Shown piece by piece: positions 57,162-64,000 of a stretch of DNA of 64,000 bases (positions are counted from its first letter, which is position 1; every line of letters starts with the position of its first letter). The position numbers were made by a program, and so were the translations under genes. The stretch covers positions 1 to 64,000 of the forward strand of contig CAKSYX010000003.1 in NCBI GenBank assembly GCA_934525065.1, in the 5' to 3' direction. The stretch is from an uncultured Eubacteriales bacterium. GTDB taxonomy: Bacteria > Bacillota > Clostridia > Oscillospirales > Acutalibacteraceae. Under the pieces are notes generated by a model. It searched no databases. It saw only the letters and a list, made by a program, of their open reading frames with translations, and was not told where the DNA came from.

Positions 57162-58000
57162 TTTCTTGTACCTCCTTTAAGTACGTCAATAATTATACAG
57201 ATAATGAATACCGCAAGTTCGAACGCAACAATTGTTGAGCCGACCGGCGTCGAATAAAGAATGGAGACGAGGATTCCTCCTACGGCGCAGACAACGGAAA
57301 GCACCGCCGCACAAAGCATTACGCCGCGAAAGCTTTTAAAGAGCCGCATCGAGCAGAGGGCAGGAAAAACGATAAGCGCGGAAATCAGCAGCGCACCGAT
57401 AAGATTCACAGCAAGCACAATAACAATTGCAGTCGTCACAGCAAGAACCGCATTGTATACCGAACATTTCGTTCCGACAGCAGCCGTAAAAGTTTCGTCA
57501 AAGGTCACGGCGAAGATTTTATTATAAAACAGCGCAAAGACCGCAACAACAAGCAGAGTCAGCGCAACACAAGCGGCAACATCGCCTTTTTTGAGCGTTA
57601 GAATCGATGTTGAGCCAAAGAGAATACTGCAAACGTCTCCGCTCAGGTTGGTTGTCTTTTTTGAAAAGATATTTAAAACCAGATATCCAAGCGCAAGAGC
57701 AGAAACCGAAATGACTGCAACGCCGCTGTCCCCGCCAAGCTTTGAACGTCCGCCGCGAAGCAGCAGAACAGAGACGGCAATTGTTGCCGGGAGCGAAACA
57801 TAAAGCGGCGTGACCGAAAGCACCATTGCGACCGTTGTTGCACCGAAAGCAACATGGGAAAGCCCGTCTCCGATGAGCGAATACCTGCGCAAAACGAGCG
57901 TTACGCCGAGAAGTGCAGCGCAAAGCGCAATGAGCACACCGGCAACAAGTGCATAAAGAACAAAATCATATTGCAGATAGGAAAAAAACTTTTCAAGCAT
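57158..58000 (-). CDS. znuB: Zinc/manganese-type ABC transporter permease
   Basis: A 280-residue ZnuB/MntB-type permease with eight or nine helices. Typical parts: the start YLQYDFVLYALVAGVLIALC, the loop RRYSLIGDGLSHVAFGATT and KCSVYNAVLAVTTAIVIVLA, then GALLISALIVFPALCSMRL. GGGGAGGA precedes ATG 58000, and the gene overlaps the ATPase stop by 8 bases. Metal identity is inferred from the His-rich binding protein of the same operon. Confidence 0.85.
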   Translation of the reverse strand: MLEKFFSYLQYDFVLYALVAGVLIALCAALLGVTLVLRRYSLIGDGLSHVAFGATTVAMVLSVTPLYVSLPATIAVSVLLLRGGRSKLGGDSGVAVISVSALALGYLVLNIFSKKTTNLSGDVCSILFGSTSILTLKKGDVAACVALTLLVVAVFALFYNKIFAVTFDETFTAAVGTKCSVYNAVLAVTTAIVIVLAVNLIGALLISALIVFPALCSMRLFKSFRGVMLCAAVLSVVCAVGGILVSILYSTPVGSTIVAFELAVFIICIIIDVLKGGTRK

Positions 58001-58712
58001 TGCTTTCCTCCCCCTTTCCGGAAAACGAGGCAAAGTGTGCGCTTTTTCTGTATTCCTCAACCGTTCCGAAAAAGCATCCCGCGTGTGTGATCTGAAGAAT
58101 ATGGGTTGAATATTTTAAGGCCGCGTCAAGGTCGTGCGAAATCATAATAACAGACATTTCGTTCTCCTTGTTGAGCGAGCTTATAAGCGAATACATACTC
58201 TTTGTAACAAACGGGTCAAGGCCGGCAGTCGGCTCATCAAGAAGAATGAGCCGTTCTGCGGCGCAGAGAGCCCTGGCAAGCAGAACACGCTGCTGCTGAC
58301 CGCCGGAAAGTGCTTTATAGCTCTTGTTTTTGAGCGCTTCAATTTCAAGCCTGCTCAGCCACGCAAGTGCCTGCTGCTTTTGAACCTTTGAATAAAACGG
58401 GCAAAGACCCCTTTTTGAAACAAAACCCGAAAGGACAATTTCAAAAGCCGTTGCCGGAAAACCCTTTTGAACCTCCGTCTGTTGCGGAAGATACCCTATG
58501 CGTCCTTTCAGAAGTGATTTTTCAATTTCCAATTTTCCGGAAAGAGGTGCTTTGAGCGAGAGGATAGTTTTCATAAGGGTGCTCTTTCCCGCTCCGTTTT
58601 CGCCGACAACGGAAAGGTAATCGCCGCTGTTCACCGTGAAGCTGATGTTTTTTGCAACACTTTTTCCCTCATAGCCAACGCTTAGACTTTCTGCGGTAAG
58701 AAGTCGCATCAT
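57993..58712 (-). CDS. znuC: Zinc/manganese-type ABC transporter ATP-binding protein
   Basis: A 239-residue ATPase: Walker A GENGAGKST, signature LSGGQQQRVLLARALCAA, Walker B LILLDEPTAGLD and the switch MISHDLD. The stretch YLPQQTEVQKGFPATAFEIV is characteristic of ZnuC/MntB-type ATPases. ATG 58712 overlaps the binding-protein stop (ATGATG), with GGAGGTG upstream. Its C-terminus overlaps the permease start. Confidence 0.88.
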   Translation of the reverse strand: MMRLLTAESLSVGYEGKSVAKNISFTVNSGDYLSVVGENGAGKSTLMKTILSLKAPLSGKLEIEKSLLKGRIGYLPQQTEVQKGFPATAFEIVLSGFVSKRGLCPFYSKVQKQQALAWLSRLEIEALKNKSYKALSGGQQQRVLLARALCAAERLILLDEPTAGLDPFVTKSMYSLISSLNKENEMSVIMISHDLDAALKYSTHILQITHAGCFFGTVEEYRKSAHFASFSGKGEESNA

Positions 58713-59689
58713 TTGAGCACCTCCCCGAGAACAGCAAGATTTTCCTCCATAATTGAAAGATAAGTTACACCGTTTTCTATCTCCTCTTGTGAAACGCTCT
58801 GACAAGAATTGAGCGTTTTTATTTTTGCTACGCTCCGGTCTGCCACGGTTTCGGCAACCGCACCGTCCGAACCATCAATTTTAAGGACATATTTTAAGAC
58901 GTTTTCCTTCACCTTTTCTGAAAGAAATGCTATTGTCTCAAAGCTTGCCTGCGTTTCAGCCGAACAGCCGGCAAAAGCAGCAAAACATTCAAGTGAATAA
59001 TCATCGGCAAGATATCTAAACGGAAAACGATCGGCAAAAACAAGAACCTTCTGCGCTGCTCCTGAAATTGTTTCCGAATACCTCTTTTCAAGCGCGGACA
59101 GTTTTTCTATGTAGGCAGAAGCATTTTCTTTATATTTTTCCGCATTTCTTTTGTCAAGAGCACAGAGCTTCTTCTCAATTGCAGAAACTATTGTCTGAGC
59201 ATTTCTAAGCGACGTCCAGACGTGTTCGTCAAGCTCCTTTTCGTGCCCTTCACCTTCCCCGTGCTCATGCTCCTCTTCCGCGCCTTCAATTTCCTTTTCC
59301 TCCTTGGCTTCAACGGTGTCTATAAGCGAGAGCACCTGCGGTGCTTCGTCACCGAGCGTTGAAAGAACATCGTCTGCCCATTTATCCGATTCTCCGCCGA
59401 CATCAATGAACAGATCGCAATTTTTAATTTTGAGAATATCCTGAGCGTTCGGTTTATAGCTATGAAGGTCAACCTTGCTTTTCAAAAGCAGCTCAAGCTC
59501 AATTTGATTTCCGGTAATTTCACGAACAAAATCATATTGCGGAAAAATTGAGCAGACGACCGAAAGCCTTTTTTCGCCGGAAGCTGCCGAAGAGTCGGTC
59601 GCCCTTTCAGGCTCATTATCTTTCGCACATGCGCAAAAAAGAGAGAGGGCAAAAGTTAAAACCAAGAAAATTGCTGTTATTTTTTTCAT
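58709..59689 (-). CDS. znuA: Zinc-binding lipoprotein of metal ABC transporter
   Basis: A 326-residue cluster A-I solute-binding protein. Lipobox LSLFCACAK gives a lipidated Cys near residue 19-21. Metal ligands: KVDLHSYKPNAQDI, the conserved LDEHVWTSLRNAQTIV, and later DRFPFRYLADDYSL. A His/Glu-rich loop before the second ligand (EEEHEHGEGEGHEK) is typical of zinc-specific members. It is followed by znuC, znuB and a lipoprotein. The 200 bases upstream (59690-59888) hold no convincing gene. Confidence 0.88.
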   Translation of the reverse strand: MKKITAIFLVLTFALSLFCACAKDNEPERATDSSAASGEKRLSVVCSIFPQYDFVREITGNQIELELLLKSKVDLHSYKPNAQDILKIKNCDLFIDVGGESDKWADDVLSTLGDEAPQVLSLIDTVEAKEEKEIEGAEEEHEHGEGEGHEKELDEHVWTSLRNAQTIVSAIEKKLCALDKRNAEKYKENASAYIEKLSALEKRYSETISGAAQKVLVFADRFPFRYLADDYSLECFAAFAGCSAETQASFETIAFLSEKVKENVLKYVLKIDGSDGAVAETVADRSVAKIKTLNSCQSVSQEEIENGVTYLSIMEENLAVLGEVLK

Positions 59690-59888
59690 AACAAAGCTCC
59701 TTTATTCTAAAAAATAAAATTGTGTAACAGAATAAAAGCAAGCTTTCTCGCGCAAAAACCGCGGCCAAGCCTCAGCAAAGGGAGACTGCCCCTTACTGTG
59801 GCCAAAAAAGCTTGCCAAAGCCAACGAAAAGAAAAGCCTTCACACACCCATTGCGGCGCACTAAGCTGACTTTTCGCCGGCAAATTAT

Positions 59889-60197
59889 TCACATTGTAAT
59901 TTTAATTTTGAGAGTAACAGGAGTTTCATTAACCTGCTTCGCAGGAAATTCTTTTGAAAACGGCAAGAAGCGCCCTTTCCGAATAAAAATCAGCAAACAG
60001 AAAACAACAGCTGCCAAACCGACCGAGCTGAAAAGACTCCGCGCAAAATTTACAACAGCGCAAACAGCACAGCCTGCTTCAGGACAAATATGCGTTGAGT
60101 TATGCTCCGGAAAGGCGAAAAGAGAAAAAACAAGCGCAAAGGAGGAAATGAGTGCCAAAACGAGAGCCAGTGCAACAACTCGGTTGAACGTCTTCAT
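59889..60197 (-). CDS. Small two-helix membrane protein with Cys/His motif, metal-operon associated
   Basis: A 102-residue protein with two membrane segments (VVALALVLALISSFALVFSL and LFSSVGLAAVVFCLLIFI) separated by a loop containing HNSTHICPEAGCAVCAVV. The two histidines and three cysteines could bind a metal ion. It stands first in the run leading to znuA, behind a strong promoter. Similar small Cys-containing proteins beside zinc transporters occur in gut Clostridia as far as I recall. I infer a role in zinc handling or sensing. Confidence 0.6.
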   Translation of the reverse strand: MKTFNRVVALALVLALISSFALVFSLFAFPEHNSTHICPEAGCAVCAVVNFARSLFSSVGLAAVVFCLLIFIRKGRFLPFSKEFPAKQVNETPVTLKIKITM

Positions 60198-60237
60198 TCC
60201 TTTTCGCCTGCCTTTTTTCTAAAATTCAGATAAATTG

Positions 60238-60266
60238 AGTATACCATACAAGTAAAGCCATGTCAA
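60238..60266 (-). promoter_or_regulatory. Promoter of the metal-transport region
   Basis: Minus-strand TTGACA (60261-60266), 17-base spacer ending TGG, TATACT (60238-60243). No clear Zur palindrome was found. Confidence 0.75.
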
Positions 60267-60273
60267 ACAGAAA

Positions 60274-63200
60274 TTACTCTCCGCTGTTTTCCTTTGTTTC
60301 GCCTTCGGCGTTCTTTTTTTCGGCGTTTTTGGCCGATTCAAGAATTTTCAGCACCTCATCGAGCGTCCGGGTCGCCGTGCGGTCGGAAAGCTTGACCGAA
60401 AGATACGGCTTTGTTTTTGCCGCGCTTACCATAACTCTGCCGCGCATCAGCTTTGAAAGCATTGCAAGCGAAAGCGGTTCGATTTTCCGGAGGTAAACCA
60501 GCAAAACCGCGCCGCGCTGAGAAATCTCATAGATACCGAGAGAAATGCAGCGGTTGCGAATGAGCGCAATATCAATAAGACCGAGAACCGTTTTCGGCGG
60601 TTCGCCAAAACGATCGATCAGCTCGTCAATAACGTCCTGAGCGTCCTCCTTTGTTTTGACACAGGCGATCCGCTTATACATGAACAGTCTGTTCTTGACC
60701 GAGTCAATATAGCTTTCCGGAATATGCGCATCAACGGCGATGTCAATGAGGCATTCGGCGTCCTCATCCATGGGTACATCGGTACCGCCGGCCTTGCTGC
60801 TTTCAACCGCTTCGGAAAGCAGTTTGAGGTACATATCATAACCGACAGCCTCCATGTGTCCGTGCTGCTGTGCACCGAGGACATTGCCTGCGCCGCGGAT
60901 TTCAAGGTCGCGCATTGCAATCCTGAAGCCTGAGCCGAACTCGGTATATTCGCGTATTGCGGAAAGTCTGCGCTCCGCTTCCGGCGAAAGCTGCTTTCCG
61001 GGGTTATAGGTCAGATAGGCAAAGGCGCGCCTTGCGCTGCGGCCGACTCTGCCGCGTATCTGATGCAGTTGAGCAAGGCCGAGACGGTCTGCGTTTTCAA
61101 TAATGAGCGTGTTCGCGTTCGGAACGTCAACGCCGGTTTCGATTATGGTCGTGCAAACAAGAACATCAATTTCTCCCTCAAGAAGCTGTCTCCAAACTTC
61201 GCTGAGCTCCTCCTCACCCATTTTTCCGTGGCCGATTCCGACCCTTGCCTGCGGCAGACGCTCCCTGAGCTCGGCGGCGGTTTTTTCAATCGTGCCGGTT
61301 CTGTTGTGCAGATAATATACTTGACCTCCGCGGCGAAGCTCACGCTCAATCGCCTCGCAAAGAACGTCCATGTCCTGCGGAACAACGTAGGTCTGAACCG
61401 GGTGGCGGTCAAGCGGCGGCATCTCAAGCACCGACATATCGCGTATTCCTGTCATTGCCATGTTGAGCGTACGCGGAATCGGTGTTGCCGAAAGCGTCAG
61501 AACATCAACTCCCGGAAATTTTTCCTTGAGCTTTTCCTTTTGCGCAACGCCGAAGCGCTGCTCCTCGTCAACGATGAGAAGGCCGAGGTCTTTGAACTCA
61601 ACGCCGCGCGCAATAATTGAATGAGTGCCGACAACAAGGTCAATCCCGCCGCTTTTGAGCCGCTTTTTGATCTTCGTCCGTTCGGAGGTACTCCGGAAGC
61701 GCGAGAGCATTTCAACCTCAAGCGGGAAACCGTCAAAGCGCTTTTTAATCGTTTGATAATGCTGAAAAGCGAGGATCGTTGTCGGAACAAGAACGGCGCA
61801 TTGCTTTCCGTCCGCAACGCACTTGAAAGCGGCACGCAGCGCAACCTCGGTCTTACCGAAGCCTACATCACCGCAAAGGAGCCTATCCATCGGTGACTGC
61901 CGCTCCATGTCTTTTTTAATTTCATTGATTGCAACGAGCTGGTCGTCTGTTTCTTCAAACTCAAACCTGCGCTCAAAGTCGTTTTGCATATCAATGTCCT
62001 GAGAAAAAGCAAAGCCCTTTGCAGAAAGCCGCTTTGAATAAAGCTCTGTGAGCTTTGCCGCCATATCGCCGACTGCGGCGCGAACCTTTGATTTGGTCTT
62101 TTTCCATTCATCCGAACCGAGGCGGTTGAGCTTGACAGCGCGGTCGGTATCCTTTGGAGAAATATATTTTGAAACAAGGTCGAGCTGCGTTACGGGAACA
62201 TAAAGGACATCATTTCCGCGATAGTTAATTTTAATAAAATCCTTTGTTGCAGACTCAACCTTCATGCTTTTAATTCCGTCAAAAATACCGATTCCGTAGA
62301 CGGAGTGAACAACGTAATCGCCGCGGGATAGCTCTTCAAGGCTCGCAATGCCCTTTCCGCCGGAGAAACGCTTTTTGATTTTCCGCTTTACCGCCGTAGC
62401 CTTCCTTGAAAGCGAAAACAATTCAAATTCTGCGTTAGGATATCCGAAGCCCGAACCGACAGAGCCTGAAATAACGTTGACCGATTTCGGTGAAAATTCG
62501 GCCGGGATCACCGGGTAATAATGAGCCTCAACGCCTTCGGTTCCAAGGTCAAAAGCAAGCTCTTTTGAATTCTTTTCCGTTCCGGCGGCAACAACGCAGG
62601 TAAAGCCGCGTCTGAGATACGGCTCTATATCCTCAAGCAGATAAGAAAGCGTTCCGTCCCAGCCGGAATTGACGGCGGCACTCACGCTGACAAGGCTCTT
62701 CACCGGAATGTCGAAGCTTCCCCTTGCAAGATTATCGGCAAAAACAGCCCCGCGGCTTTCATAAAGCGAAAACAGCTCGGCTGTTGTGAGCGCAAAGCGG
62801 TCAATGCCTTTCGTCAAAAAGCCGTCAACGGTCATCGCCTTGATATCCTCATACAAAAGCTTGAGCGAGGACTCGGCCTTTTGCTTCACTCCGGAGCTTT
62901 CGCAAACAAAAAGCAAATCGCCTTTTGTGTAGTCAAAAACCGTCTCGGCCTTTTCATATGCCAACGGAAGATATCTGTCAAGACAGGAAAGGCGTATCCC
63001 GTTTTTAAGGCGCGTAATATCCTCTGAAATTGTTTCGCGGATTTTCGAAGCACCTCGCCCCTTTATGCCCGAAAGAAAGCTCTCGAGCTTTTCGCGCAGA
63101 ACATCATCGTTTTCAAAAAGAACCTCACCGGCAGGGGTTATCAAAACCTCGTCAAGAACATCGGTACGTCTTTGCGTTTCAAGGTCAAAGGCGGTCAGGC

Positions 63201-63801
63201 TGTCAACGGTATCTCCCCAGAATTCTGTTCTGACCGGGTCGCTCCTTCCCGGAGGAAAAAAGTCAACGATTCCGCCGCGCAGCGAAAACTGACCCACGCC
63301 GTCAACCTGTTCCGCACGAACGTAGCCGGCGAGAGTAAGCGCAAGAACAAGCTGAGCCTCTTCAATCTCCGCTCCCGTAGAAAGGTGCACACTGCGCCGT
63401 TTGAGTTCACTCCCCGGAACAGTGAACTGCATTGCTGCCTGAACGCTGCAAACGATGTACTTATACTCACCGGAAAGAATTTTTGAAAGCACTCCGATCC
63501 TCTGCTGTTCATATTCCTTTGAGGAGCTGTCGGACGAACGGAAGTTCAAATCTCTCACCGGGAAATACAGCGCGCCGGAGGAAAAAACGTTAAAGTCATC
63601 GCAGAGCTTGAGAGCACTTGGCTCGTCGGCGCAGAGAACGAGGGCTTTTTTTCCCTCGTCTTCGCAAAGAGCGGAGATATAGTTCGCCTTGCAGACCGCC
63701 GGAAGACCGATTATTCCCATCGGCAGTTCCCTGCGCTCAAAGCTCCTTTTGACCGAGAGATATTCCTCGCTTTTTTGAAGGATTTTTGAAAAGCCGCCCA
63801 T
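60274..63801 (-). CDS. mfd: Transcription-repair coupling factor Mfd
   Basis: A 1175-residue Mfd, which removes stalled RNA polymerase and recruits UvrA. The order of domains is typical: UvrB-like N-terminal region (ALYFPVRDLNFRSSDSSSKE; VDGVGQFSLRGGIVDFFPPG), the RNA polymerase interaction domain (DYVVHSVYGIGIFDGIKSM), the SF2 helicase (LLCGDVGFGKTEVALRAAFK, DEEQRFGV, TLSATPIPRTLNMA, TTIIETGVDVPNANTLI, QIRGRVGRSARRAFAY) and the C-terminal TRCF domain. ATG 63801 gives the conserved start; AAGG lies 10 bases upstream. Normal length. Confidence 0.95.
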   Translation of the reverse strand: MGGFSKILQKSEEYLSVKRSFERRELPMGIIGLPAVCKANYISALCEDEGKKALVLCADEPSALKLCDDFNVFSSGALYFPVRDLNFRSSDSSSKEYEQQRIGVLSKILSGEYKYIVCSVQAAMQFTVPGSELKRRSVHLSTGAEIEEAQLVLALTLAGYVRAEQVDGVGQFSLRGGIVDFFPPGRSDPVRTEFWGDTVDSLTAFDLETQRRTDVLDEVLITPAGEVLFENDDVLREKLESFLSGIKGRGASKIRETISEDITRLKNGIRLSCLDRYLPLAYEKAETVFDYTKGDLLFVCESSGVKQKAESSLKLLYEDIKAMTVDGFLTKGIDRFALTTAELFSLYESRGAVFADNLARGSFDIPVKSLVSVSAAVNSGWDGTLSYLLEDIEPYLRRGFTCVVAAGTEKNSKELAFDLGTEGVEAHYYPVIPAEFSPKSVNVISGSVGSGFGYPNAEFELFSLSRKATAVKRKIKKRFSGGKGIASLEELSRGDYVVHSVYGIGIFDGIKSMKVESATKDFIKINYRGNDVLYVPVTQLDLVSKYISPKDTDRAVKLNRLGSDEWKKTKSKVRAAVGDMAAKLTELYSKRLSAKGFAFSQDIDMQNDFERRFEFEETDDQLVAINEIKKDMERQSPMDRLLCGDVGFGKTEVALRAAFKCVADGKQCAVLVPTTILAFQHYQTIKKRFDGFPLEVEMLSRFRSTSERTKIKKRLKSGGIDLVVGTHSIIARGVEFKDLGLLIVDEEQRFGVAQKEKLKEKFPGVDVLTLSATPIPRTLNMAMTGIRDMSVLEMPPLDRHPVQTYVVPQDMDVLCEAIERELRRGGQVYYLHNRTGTIEKTAAELRERLPQARVGIGHGKMGEEELSEVWRQLLEGEIDVLVCTTIIETGVDVPNANTLIIENADRLGLAQLHQIRGRVGRSARRAFAYLTYNPGKQLSPEAERRLSAIREYTEFGSGFRIAMRDLEIRGAGNVLGAQQHGHMEAVGYDMYLKLLSEAVESSKAGGTDVPMDEDAECLIDIAVDAHIPESYIDSVKNRLFMYKRIACVKTKEDAQDVIDELIDRFGEPPKTVLGLIDIALIRNRCISLGIYEISQRGAVLLVYLRKIEPLSLAMLSKLMRGRVMVSAAKTKPYLSVKLSDRTATRTLDEVLKILESAKNAEKKNAEGETKENSGE

Positions 63802-63818
63802 ATTACCATAGCCTTTCC

Positions 63819-63934
63819 GGCTACAAAAAAATAATGAAACCTCTATACACACCAAGTTGTAGCCGGACAAGGCGTGACGGTAATTCGTCCGGCTCAAAAT
63901 TGTGCCGCAGGCAAATTTTGAGGGACATATTTTA
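63819..63934. repeat. Inverted repeats upstream of mfd
   Basis: CCGGCTACAA near 63813-63822 and TTGTAGCCGG near 63853-63862 form an inverted pair; CTCAAAATT and AATTTTGAG around 63894-63923 form a second. The purpose is unknown; the stretch 63802-63963 holds no gene. Confidence 0.45.
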
Positions 63935-63963
63935 TAAGGGCAATTTACGCCGAATTCTTTCGT

Positions 63964-64000
63964 TCTAGGCTGAAGAGCTTCGAACTCAATGCGGTTTTTA
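63964..64000. repeat. Start of another MITE-like repeat copy at the window edge
   Basis: CTAGGCTGAAGAGCTTCGAA followed by CTCAATGCGGTTTTTA matches the terminal repeat of the 48-kb copy; the element continues beyond the window. Confidence 0.6.

Noticed and set aside
59707..59892. 61-codon minus-strand frame between the two-helix protein and znuA
   Set aside because: The GTG start overlaps the previous stop but has no ribosome site, and the Trp/Arg-rich translation looks non-coding.

Overview
The window looks like a chromosomal segment of an anaerobic gut-type Firmicute, most likely an Oscillospirales/Clostridia member. Supporting signs are strong GGAGG ribosome sites, vegetative promoters of TTGACA/17/TATAAT type, an [FeFe]-hydrogenase, an ECF transporter S component, a CotH-type secreted kinase, a DUF1667-containing anaerobic glycerol-3-phosphate dehydrogenase set, and a Firmicutes-type LexA box. 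No rRNA, tRNA or CRISPR array was found.

Layout. 1-2180 is an AT-rich scar of mobile DNA: a MazF/PemK-like C-terminus, a phage tail-collar fragment, a truncated holin and an unknown gene split by an in-frame amber codon, joined at abrupt breakpoints. 2184-8112 (minus) is a housekeeping run (rlmB, a P-type-ATPase-like protein without catalytic motifs, an ABC exporter pair, a tiny ORF, rlmD). 8626-9954 holds a GlmU left-handed-helix-only protein and pth. 10036-11270 is a YjjB/YjjP-type exporter pair. 11706-14144 is a PEGL-type P-type ATPase. 14279-16662 is a polar amino-acid ABC transporter. 17214-26953 is a glycerol/malate block: glpK with a malate/lactate dehydrogenase and malic enzyme, and a GlpA/GlpB-like/DUF1667/MFS operon. 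27325-29434 has an exported hydrolase, a small propeller-like protein and a 39-residue peptide gene with full expression signals. 30981-33943 is an isolated phage fibre and lysis cassette downstream of a LexA box. 34162-39173 has a YabE-like 3D-domain protein and a GltD-type flavoprotein plus [FeFe]-hydrogenase pair. 39473-46986 holds an ATP-grasp protein and three exported proteins (CotH, PPC/Fn3 repeat protein, lipase). 47045-50858 has an IS3 remnant, an ECF S component and an MBOAT/AlgJ-like O-acetylation pair. 51450-56490 has a membrane protein, rsmA, galE and malY. 56625-60197 is a zinc-type ABC operon, and mfd closes the window.

How genes work together. GlpK makes glycerol-3-phosphate, and the flavoprotein set oxidises it to DHAP. 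Malate dehydrogenase and malic enzyme share the glpK transcript and may rebalance redox. The hydrogenase pair offers an H2/NAD(P)H outlet. The CotH, lipase and hydrolase proteins are exported, and each ends in a hydrophobic or aromatic tail. The lysis cassette appears SOS-controlled.

Dispersed repeats are prominent: five copies of a MITE-like element with terminal inverted repeats (8.3, 11.4, 48.0, 54.9 and 64.0 kb), a REP-like palindrome cluster at 16.8-17.1 kb, and two IS3-type left ends, one of which now looks like the terminator of malY. Start codons were chosen by ribosome-site spacing; family names come from motif recognition by eye, not from database searches.
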